Origin: Flavobacteriales bacterium UBA2426
GTDB taxonomy: Bacteria; Bacteroidota; Bacteroidia; Flavobacteriales_F; PHOS-HE28
Length of the DNA stretch: 5,672 bases
Direction: 5' to 3'
NCBI GenBank assembly: GCA_002342985.1
Contig: DDRC01000035.1
Span: forward strand, 1-5,672
Part shown: positions 1-5,338 of the stretch, one piece after another
Position numbering within the stretch: position 1 is the first letter of the stretch
Layout: the number at the start of each line of letters is the position of its first letter
Notes under the pieces: generated by a model
The model's input: only the letters and a program-made list of their open reading frames with translations
What the model was told of the DNA's origin: nothing
Database searches by the model: none
Translations under genes and position numbers: made by a program

Positions 1-1
1 C

Positions 2-148
2 TGGGGTAGCGCCGTCGCCACCTTGGGTGCTGGGGCGCAACAATTCGTGGATGACAACGTGGCGGTGAATACCAGCTACGAGTACAAAGTGGTGCGCACC
101 ACCAGCAATCTGGGCAATGGCTTCGGCTACATCAACGCAGGGATCGAA
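2..148 (+). other. C-terminal part of N-terminal FN3-like domain (protein domain)
   Basis: The left edge encodes WGSAVAT, then VDDNVAVNTSYEYKVVR. The 'aspartate, short turn, YEYKVV' pattern is the F-strand signature of fibronectin type III-like beta sandwiches in bacterial extracellular proteins. The paralog at the right end of the window shows the missing first half (LAWP, ITIYRK). Assignment is from pattern only. Confidence 0.6.
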
Positions 149-3100
149 CTGGCGATGGTGGAGAGCCGTGGCAAGCTCATCCTGCTGGTGGACAACACGT
201 TCACGGCATCGCTGGCCGCCCAGCTCACCCAGCTCACGGAGGACTTCGAGGCCGACGGATGGCGGGTGATACGGCACGATGTGAGCCGGACGGCACCTGT
301 CACTTCGGTGAAGGCCCTGGTGTCATCGGCCTACAGCGCTGACCCGGCCAATGTGAAGGCGGTCTTCATCGTCGGGCACGTACCCATCCCCATGAGCGGG
401 AACCTGGCTCCCGATGGCCATGGTGAGCATTACGGCGCCTGGGTGGCCGATGCGTACTACGGGGAGATGAACGGGAACTGGACGGACAATAGCGTGAACA
501 GCACGTCCGCAGCCTGGACACGGAACCACAATGTGCCCGGCGACGGCAAGTTCGATCAGAGCATCATCCCTACGGCCGTTGAGCTGGCCGTGGGCCGGAT
601 CGACTTCTACGACCTGCCAGCGTTCAGTCAGACCGAGACCCAACTCACTGCGAGCTACCTGAACAAGCTCCATCAATGGAAGGTGAAGCAGATCACCGCG
701 CAGGAGCGGGCCGTGGTGGACGACAACTTCACCGGCTATGGCGATGCCTTCTCGCAGAATGCGTGGCGGGGTTTCGCGCCGCTGGTGAACCCGAACAACG
801 TGGCCGCCGGCGATTACTTCACAGCGCTCACCTCAGGCAGCTACCTCTGGAGCTATGGCTGCGGCGGCGGATGGTGGACCAACTCCAACGGCGTGGGCAA
901 CACCGCGCAGTTCGCCAGTACCAGCCCGCAGAGCATCTTCACCATTCTCTTCGGCAGCTATTTCGGAGACTGGGATTTCACCAACAACCTGATGCGGGCC
1001 TCGCTTGCCTCGGGCACGGCGCTCACCAATTTCTGGGCGGGCTATCCCAATTGGTACTTCCACCACATGGGCATGGGCGAGACCATCGGCTACGCCACCA
1101 CGCTCACCCAGAACAACGGCAACGGCCACTACGAGCCGGCGAACCCCCAGGCAGGCCGTGTGCACATTTCGCTCCTGGGCGATCCCAGCCTCCGCATGCA
1201 TGTGGTGGCGCCGCCCAGCGCCGTGCAGGCCTCCTCGGCGAATGGCACCAGCACCACTGTTGCATGGACCGCCTCGCCGGAGCCCGGCCTTGCCGGCTAC
1301 CATGTCTACCGCTTCAACACGGCCACGCAGCTGTGGGAGCGGCGGACGTCCGCTGCGGTTACCGGCACCTCGTTCACGGACAATACCACCGGGCTTGGCG
1401 GCACCGTGCGGTACATGGTACGGGCGCTCAAGCTGCAGGTGTCCCCGAGCGGCAGCTACTGGAACCTCAGCCTGGGCGCATCCGGACAGGTGAACCTCAA
1501 TCAGACGGTCACGGACTGCACCGGTCAGCCGGGCGGCAGTGCCCTGCCCGGAACCCCGTGCAACGACGGCAATGCCTGCACGCTCAACGATGTCTGGAGC
1601 GCCACCTGCCAGTGCGCAGGGGTATTCAGCGGAGATACTGACGGCGATGGGGTGTGCAATGCGCAGGACGGCTGTCCCAGCGACCCCAACAAGACCGCCC
1701 CTGGCCAATGCGGATGCGGGAATCCTGAGCCAGGCGCGCTGTGCAACGACAACAACCCCTCCACCACCGGTGATGTGGTGGGGCCCAACTGCGTCTGTGC
1801 CGGCCAACTGGTGGATTGCCTCGGCACGCCAGGCGGTCCGGCATTGCCCGGTACCCCATGCGATGACGGCAACCCGGCAACGGGCGGTGATGCGTGGAGC
1901 GCTGCCTGCCAGTGCGTGGGCCAGCTGATCGATTGCCTGGGCGTGGCCGGTGGTCCGGCGCTGCCCGGAACGCCTTGCAACGATGGCGATCCGCTCACGG
2001 CGAACGATGCATGGAGCACGGATTGCCAGTGCGCTGGCCTACCGGTCGATTGCCAGGGGACGCTCAATGGGCCTGCTCTTCCGGGAGCGCCATGCGACGA
2101 CGGGAATCCAGCCACCGGCAATGATGCCTGGAGCACCGAATGCCAATGCGCAGGCCTGCCGATCGACTGCAACGGTGTACCCGGAGGCACCGCCATGTTC
2201 GACCTCTGCGGGGTGTGCGGAGGCAGCAACGACTGCATCGACGTCAGCACGTGCTTCACGCTGGCGGGGCCCTCCAACCCGGATGGGGAGGAGGCCGGAA
2301 ACGGCAACATCTACAACAACACCGGGGCGCTAGATCTGGTGTTCGACAGCGAGTCGAATCCGTGGCGCGGGCACCAGGTGACCGCCCTCCATTACGGCGA
2401 TGTCGGCATCCCCGCTGGATCCACCATCGTCAATGCATACCTGCAGTTCACCTCGCGGGGCACCAGCGGCATCAATCCCTGCGCGCTGGAAGTGGCCTTC
2501 CAGGATGCTGATGATGCGGCGACCCTGGGATGGACACCATTCAACTTCAGCAGCCGTCCGCTCACCGCAGCCGTGCCTTGGGCCCCTCCGCTATGGCCTA
2601 CCGCGAACCAGGCCGGTGCGGCCCAGCGCACACCGAACCTGGCCGGCATCCTGCAGGCGGTCATCGACCGGCAGGGATGGCAGCAGGGGAACAGCGTGGT
2701 AGCCATCGTCAGGGGCACCGGCCGGCGCTCGAGCTGGAGCTGGGACCAGGACCCCGCACGGTCGGCGCGGCTCTGCGTCGACTACGCCCTGCCACCCTTG
2801 GATTGCGAAGGCGTTGCCGGCGGTCCATCAGTGCCGGGTGCACCGTGCGACGATGGCAACCCCTTGACGGGGCTGGATACCTGGCAATCGGATTGCACCT
2901 GCGCCGGGCTGCCGCTGGATTGCGCCGGCGTGCCCGGTGGCTCCGCGCTTCCCGCGAGCCCCTGCGACGATGGGGATCCCGCTACCGGGGCGGACACCTG
3001 GCAAATTGATTGCACCTGCGCTGGGCTGCCGCTGGACTGCGCAGGAGAGGCCGGTGGCTCCGCTCTGCCCGGTACTCCTTGCGATGATGGCCTGGCGCTC

Positions 3101-5077
3101 ACCATCGGCGATGCCTATGGCGTGGATTGCCTGTGCACAGGCCAGCCGTTGGATGCGGATTGCGAGGGCACGCCATTCGGCGCCGCGCTGCCCGGCACCC
3201 CTTGCGACGACGGGGATCCGCTCACCGGTGGGGACCTCTGGTCGAATCAATGCAGCTGCGTGGGGCTGCCGCTGGATTGCGCTGGCCTGCCCGGTGGCAC
3301 CGCGCTGCCCGGCACCCCTTGCGACGACGGTGACCCGGCCACCGGAGGGGACACCTGGGACGCCGACTGCCTCTGCGCCGGGCTCCCGCTGGACTGTGCC
3401 GGCGTTCCGGGTGGGGCAGCGCTTCCAGGAAGCCCATGCGATGATGGCGATCCCTCGACCGGTGGTGATGCCTGGAACGAAGCCTGCATCTGCATGGGCG
3501 TGCCCTTGGATTGCGAGGGTGTTCCGAGTGGGCCGCAACTGCCCGGAACCCCGTGCGACGACGGCGATGCCGGCACCGGGGGGGATACCTGGACAGCGGA
3601 CTGCCAATGCCAAGGCCAGGTGATCGATTGCCTCGGTATGGCCGGCGGCCCGGCGCTGCCCGGGTCACCCTGCGACGACGGCAACGCCGCAACCGGGAAT
3701 GACCAGTGGACCATCGCGTGCGCATGCAGCGGCGACCTCATCGATTGTACAGGCGTGCCGGGCGGTTCCGCCCTGCCTGGAAGTCCCTGCGATGACGGCG
3801 ACCCCCTGACCGGCGATGACCGCTGGACCGCTGATTGCGCGTGCGCCGGCCTCCTGATCGACTGCGCCGGCGTCCCCGGGGGGGCTTCCTTCGCAGGGAC
3901 GCCCTGCGATGACGGCGATCCGGCCACAGCGAACGATGCGTGGACGGCGGATTGCGATTGTGCCGGCCTGCTTATCGACTGCACGGGTGTCCCGGGCGGC
4001 GCAGCGCTCCCTGGAACGCCCTGCGATGATGGGGACTTCTTCACAGGCGACGACCGGTGGCAGCAGGACTGCACATGCGCCGGCCTCGTCTACGACTGCG
4101 AGGGTGAGCCCGGCGGGCCCGCTCAGCCCGGCACCCCTTGCGATGACGGGGACCCGGTCTCGGTGAACGATGCCTGGACCGATGGGTGCGATTGCCTCGG
4201 TCAGTACCCCGACTGCCTGGGGGTGATCGCAGGCCCCAATCTGCCCGGCACCCCCTGCGATGATGGTGATCCGGCGACAGCGAACGATGCCTTCACGGCC
4301 GATTGTGAATGCCTGGGCCTGCTCATCGACTGCGAGGGCGAGCCTGGCGGAGCCGCTTTGCCGGGCACTCCATGTGATGATGGCAATCCGGCAACGGGCA
4401 ATGACGCTTGGAACAGTCTGTGCCAATGCCTCGGGGAAGCATTCGATTGCACCGGTGCCGCCGGTGGCACAGCCTTGCCCGGCACCCCTTGTGATGACGG
4501 GAATCCGCAGACGGTCGATGACGCCTGGACCCTGGATTGCACCCACCTGGGCCTGCCACTGGATTGCGCCGGAGTGCCGAACGGAACGGCGTTCATCGAT
4601 GACTGCGGGGCCTGCGCAGGCGGAACCACCGGGGTGGAGCCGAATCCCGATGCCGATAGCGACCAGGTTGCGGATTGCCTGGACAATTGCCCGGGCCTGT
4701 CCAACCCCGACCAGGAGGATTTCGATTGGGACGGCATCGGGAACGTATGCGACAATTGTCCCTGGGTGGCGAATCCCGCGCAGGCGGATGCCAATGGGAA
4801 TGGCGTGGGCGATGCCTGCGAGGACATCGGCATCGATGAGGTGGCGGCGGCACCGCAACTCGTCGTGCATCCGAATCCGACACGGGACATCCTCCACATC
4901 GGACGGGTCGCCTTCGCGCAGCGCATCCTGTTCTGGGATGCCGTGGGCCGCCGGGCGCTCGACCTCCGCTTCACGCCGCAGGTGGACCTGCAGGGGCTTG
5001 CCCCAGGCACCTATACCCTGGCCGTGCTCGATGCCAACGGCCAGGTCCTTGGCCGCGCACGCATCGTGAAGCACTGA
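2..5077 (+). CDS. Large modular T9SS-secreted protein: C25-like domain plus Cys-rich repeat stalk (5' partial)
   Basis: Codons are read from base 2 to the TGA at 5075-5077, giving 1691 residues; the true start lies left of the window. A TTG at 23 is not the start: the seven residues before it (WGSAVAT) align with WGSAIAN at residues 66-72 of the downstream paralog, so about 65 residues including a signal peptide are missing. Residues below are numbered from the codon at 23. Modules: FN3-like end (to ~42), C25/caspase-like domain (~47-393), FN3-like (~396-490), Cys-rich cluster 1 (498-714), cap motif (715-740), DNRLRE-like domain (~743-922), Cys-rich array 2 (927-1513), cap motif (1514-1534), TSP3-like repeats (~1543-1600), T9SS sorting domain (~1611-1684). 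Export to the cell surface or medium by T9SS is inferred from the C-terminus. The substrate and role are unknown; adhesin or stalked surface protein is a guess from architecture. No frameshift is seen across the repeats. Confidence 0.95.
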   Translation, partial: WGSAVATLGAGAQQFVDDNVAVNTSYEYKVVRTTSNLGNGFGYINAGIELAMVESRGKLILLVDNTFTASLAAQLTQLTEDFEADGWRVIRHDVSRTAPVTSVKALVSSAYSADPANVKAVFIVGHVPIPMSGNLAPDGHGEHYGAWVADAYYGEMNGNWTDNSVNSTSAAWTRNHNVPGDGKFDQSIIPTAVELAVGRIDFYDLPAFSQTETQLTASYLNKLHQWKVKQITAQERAVVDDNFTGYGDAFSQNAWRGFAPLVNPNNVAAGDYFTALTSGSYLWSYGCGGGWWTNSNGVGNTAQFASTSPQSIFTILFGSYFGDWDFTNNLMRASLASGTALTNFWAGYPNWYFHHMGMGETIGYATTLTQNNGNGHYEPANPQAGRVHISLLGDPSLRMHVVAPPSAVQASSANGTSTTVAWTASPEPGLAGYHVYRFNTATQLWERRTSAAVTGTSFTDNTTGLGGTVRYMVRALKLQVSPSGSYWNLSLGASGQVNLNQTVTDCTGQPGGSALPGTPCNDGNACTLNDVWSATCQCAGVFSGDTDGDGVCNAQDGCPSDPNKTAPGQCGCGNPEPGALCNDNNPSTTGDVVGPNCVCAGQLVDCLGTPGGPALPGTPCDDGNPATGGDAWSAACQCVGQLIDCLGVAGGPALPGTPCNDGDPLTANDAWSTDCQCAGLPVDCQGTLNGPALPGAPCDDGNPATGNDAWSTECQCAGLPIDCNGVPGGTAMFDLCGVCGGSNDCIDVSTCFTLAGPSNPDGEEAGNGNIYNNTGALDLVFDSESNPWRGHQVTALHYGDVGIPAGSTIVNAYLQFTSRGTSGINPCALEVAFQDADDAATLGWTPFNFSSRPLTAAVPWAPPLWPTANQAGAAQRTPNLAGILQAVIDRQGWQQGNSVVAIVRGTGRRSSWSWDQDPARSARLCVDYALPPLDCEGVAGGPSVPGAPCDDGNPLTGLDTWQSDCTCAGLPLDCAGVPGGSALPASPCDDGDPATGADTWQIDCTCAGLPLDCAGEAGGSALPGTPCDDGLALTIGDAYGVDCLCTGQPLDADCEGTPFGAALPGTPCDDGDPLTGGDLWSNQCSCVGLPLDCAGLPGGTALPGTPCDDGDPATGGDTWDADCLCAGLPLDCAGVPGGAALPGSPCDDGDPSTGGDAWNEACICMGVPLDCEGVPSGPQLPGTPCDDGDAGTGGDTWTADCQCQGQVIDCLGMAGGPALPGSPCDDGNAATGNDQWTIACACSGDLIDCTGVPGGSALPGSPCDDGDPLTGDDRWTADCACAGLLIDCAGVPGGASFAGTPCDDGDPATANDAWTADCDCAGLLIDCTGVPGGAALPGTPCDDGDFFTGDDRWQQDCTCAGLVYDCEGEPGGPAQPGTPCDDGDPVSVNDAWTDGCDCLGQYPDCLGVIAGPNLPGTPCDDGDPATANDAFTADCECLGLLIDCEGEPGGAALPGTPCDDGNPATGNDAWNSLCQCLGEAFDCTGAAGGTALPGTPCDDGNPQTVDDAWTLDCTHLGLPLDCAGVPNGTAFIDDCGACAGGTTGVEPNPDADSDQVADCLDNCPGLSNPDQEDFDWDGIGNVCDNCPWVANPAQADANGNGVGDACEDIGIDEVAAAPQLVVHPNPTRDILHIGRVAFAQRILFWDAVGRRALDLRFTPQVDLQGLAPGTYTLAVLDANGQVLGRARIVKH
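161..1201 (+). other. Gingipain/C25-like caspase-fold domain, catalytic dyad not apparent (protein domain)
   Basis: Residues ~47-393 carry several marks of the C25 peptidase fold in the right order: strand KLILLVDNT, helix with QLTEDFEADGW, strand AVFIVGHVPIP, then WVADAYYGEMNG (the usual 'D-YY-x-x-x-G' segment), ELAVGRIDF (the 'avGRip' motif), the helix YLNKLHQWK, and the closing LLGDPSLRMH. Where active C25 enzymes have a GHG motif with the catalytic His, this protein reads SYGCGGGWW (Cys280, codon 860-862). Where the catalytic Cys is expected it reads FGSYFGDWD (Ser312 nearby). A further conserved-looking block is NWYFHHMGMGETIGY. The domain is thus either an inactive C25 relative or a separate family with another active site. 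Fold assignment is moderately sure, activity unknown. Confidence 0.65.
1208..1492 (+). other. FN3-like domain after the C25-like domain (protein domain)
   Basis: Residues ~396-490 start APPSAVQASS, then TTVAWTASPEPGLAGYHVYR, TSFTDNTT and VRYMVRALKL. The proline-rich entry, 'V-x-W', 'L-x-G-Y-x-V-Y-R' and 'F-x-D' followed by 'Y-x-V-R-A' are the usual FN3 landmarks. C25-family cargo often carries such an Ig/FN3 domain straight after the peptidase fold. Here it also links the globular N-terminus to the cysteine-rich stalk. Confidence 0.75.
1514..2164 (+). repeat. Cysteine-rich repeat cluster 1 (39-aa / 117-bp units)
   Basis: The first unit (1514-1633, 40 aa) reads DCTGQPGGSALPGTPC then NDGNACTLNDVW and CQCAG. 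It has an extra cysteine (Cys519) absent from later units. A TSP3-like insertion follows (1634-1720), then a degenerate shortened unit (1721-1813; CNDNNPSTTGD, no Trp). Three exact 39-residue units come next, starting at 1814, 1931 and 2048. Each has Cys at unit positions 2, 16, 32 and 34, the block PCDDG or PCNDG, and a Trp at position 28. The even cysteine count suggests disulfides within each unit. The Asp-rich loop may bind calcium (inference). Confidence 0.9.
1634..1720 (+). other. Thrombospondin-type-3-like insertion (protein motif)
   Basis: Residues 538-566 read DTDGDGVCNAQDGCPSDPNK, then a CGCG end. The DxDGDGxxNxxDxCP pattern is the classic calcium-binding TSP3-type motif seen in bacterial outer-membrane and secreted proteins. 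It sits between the first cysteine-rich unit and a degenerate second one, breaking the 39-residue register. Confidence 0.8.
2165..2242 (+). other. Cap motif closing repeat cluster 1 (protein motif)
   Basis: Residues 715-740 begin like another repeat unit (DCNGVPGGTA) but then switch to MFDLCGVCGGSNDC instead of the PCDDGD loop. The same DC-x-G-x-x-x-GTA-x-x-D-x-CG-x-C-x-GG layout recurs at 4562-4624, at the end of the second array. Motifs of this 'GTAxxDxCGxCxGG' kind are familiar from secreted bacterial repeat proteins, but I know of no defined function. Confidence 0.75.
2249..2788 (+). other. DNRLRE/CBM-like beta domain between the two repeat arrays (protein domain)
   Basis: Residues ~743-922 form a globular block with no 39-aa repeat. 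Landmarks are ALDLVFD near the start, VGIPAGSTIVNAYLQFTS, ALEVAFQDADDAAT, FNFSSRPLTAAVPW, RTPNLAGILQAVIDRQGW, GNSVVAIVRGTG and ARLCVDY at the end. This order ('IPaGatI-nAylqF', 'W-p-W', 'RTPnLa-ilQ-vi-r-GW-GN') matches a beta-sandwich family common in large secreted proteins of Bacteroidota and Planctomycetes and related to DNRLRE/CBM modules. It may bind a ligand or simply act as a spacer. Family assignment is from memory of the pattern. Confidence 0.65.
2801..4561 (+). repeat. Cysteine-rich repeat array 2: fifteen tandem 39-aa / 117-bp units
   Basis: Fifteen contiguous units start at 2801, 2918, 3035, 3158, 3275, 3392, 3509, 3626, 3743, 3860, 3977, 4094, 4211, 4328 and 4445. The spacing is exactly 117 bp except for the third unit, which is 123 bp because of two extra residues (DA). 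The unit consensus is DC-x-G-VPGG-x-ALPGTPC at positions 1-16, DDGDP-x-TG-x-D-x-W at 17-28, then x-x-DC-x-CAGLPL at 29-39. Cys2, Cys16 and Cys32 are in every unit; Cys34 is lost only in the last (His1508). Position 28 is Trp except Tyr in the third unit and Phe in the thirteenth. Synonymous codons differ between most units, so the pattern is kept at protein level. It probably forms a rigid disulfide-rich stalk (inference). Confidence 0.95.
4562..4624 (+). other. Cap motif closing repeat array 2 (protein motif)
   Basis: Residues 1514-1534 begin as a repeat unit (DCAGVPNGTA) and then read FIDDCGACAGG. This is the same module as at 2165-2242 and again lies exactly at the C-terminal end of a repeat run, in register. 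It separates the stalk from the TSP3-like region. Confidence 0.75.
4649..4822 (+). other. Thrombospondin-type-3-like calcium-binding repeats (protein domain)
   Basis: Residues ~1543-1600 contain two and a half Asp/Cys-rich motifs: DADSDQVADCLDNCPGLSNP, then DFDWDGIGNVCDNCPWVANP, then DANGNGVGDACED. The DxDxDGxGxxCDNCPxxxNPxQ pattern is the standard TSP3 repeat, which binds several calcium ions per unit. In Bacteroidota such repeats often sit just before the sorting domain, as here. Confidence 0.9.
4853..5074 (+). other. T9SS type A C-terminal sorting domain
   Basis: The last ~74 residues read LVVHPNPTRDILHI, RILFWDAVGRRAL, VDLQGLAPGTYTLAVLD and end GRARIVKH. The 'PNP-x-x-D-x-L-x-I', 'd-x-x-Gr', 'dl-x-x-Lap-G-x-Y-x-l' and terminal 'ivk' landmarks define the type A Por/T9SS sorting domain. 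In characterised members it directs the cargo across the outer membrane and is then removed, often with attachment to anionic LPS at the surface. It is complete and in frame with the stop codon, so the 3' end of the gene is intact. Confidence 0.95.
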
Positions 5078-5260
5078 TCAACGGGTGGGCAGGGGGGCGC
5101 CCCTGCAAGCCCGGGCCGCTCCATGTAACCCGATACCGGCTTCCGGGGTAGAAAGCCTCGGTTCAGCCGCTCATCCATCGGGGAACGCTCGCGCTGCCTC
5201 GCGACGCTCCCGGCGAAAGCCGACGGTGATGCCCGGTTGGTCCATCCAACACCGCATCCC
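5078..5260. other. Intergenic region between the two paralogs
   Basis: This 183-bp stretch separates the two co-directional genes. Apart from the hairpin at 5089-5106 it holds only a short CCGG-CTT-CCGG inverted repeat at 5136-5146. I find no clear Bacteroidota-type promoter (TTG ... TAnnTTTG), no Shine-Dalgarno sequence before 5261 and no convincing small gene. The gap is long enough for an independent promoter, so co-transcription is not established. Confidence 0.5.
5089..5106 (+). terminator. GC-rich hairpin after the stop codon (possible terminator)
   Basis: GCAGGGG (5089-5095) pairs perfectly with CCCCTGC (5100-5106) around a GGCG loop, 12 bases after the stop codon. No T-tract follows (AAGCCCGGG), so a classic intrinsic terminator is not supported; it may be a weak terminator or an mRNA 3'-end stabiliser. 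Confidence 0.35.
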
Positions 5261-5338
5261 ATGCTGCGCTACATCCTGTCCTTCACGTTCGTGCTGTCCG
5301 TTGCGCTCCTGCTCGGCCAGACGAGCTCTCAACGGGCG
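5261..5338 (+). other. Signal peptide of the second gene
   Basis: The first ~26 residues have Arg3 followed by the hydrophobic stretch YILSFTFVLSVALLLG and then a polar region QTSSQRA. This is the form of a Sec signal peptide, expected for T9SS cargo, which crosses the inner membrane through Sec first. The cleavage site is approximate (near SSQRA-A); there is no lipobox cysteine, so a lipoprotein is unlikely. Confidence 0.8.

Noticed and set aside
23..25. TTG as the start codon of the first gene
   Set aside because: The frame is open to the left edge and the residues before it match the interior of the downstream paralog, so the start lies outside the window.
410..442. GHGEHYG as a catalytic His motif of the C25-like domain
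   Set aside because: It lies before the DAYYG and AVGRID segments, whereas the C25 catalytic His lies after the VGR motif; it more likely belongs to the loop after the VFIVGHVPIP strand.
833..1807. Antisense open frame of 324 codons
   Set aside because: Composition is that of a shadow frame in GC-rich DNA and it covers the C25-like and FN3 domains on the sense strand; nothing in it resembles a known protein.
2801..4561. Repeats as a CRISPR array or non-coding satellite
   Set aside because: The period is 117 bp, units are in frame and conserved mainly at protein level with synonymous differences, and there are no short identical repeats with unique spacers.
3665..5074. Long antisense open frame of 469 codons opposite the repeat array
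   Set aside because: It mirrors the GC-rich, periodic sense codons (repeated Ala/Gly/Ile-rich blocks), has no recognisable domain, and lies fully opposite a frame supported by many domain motifs.
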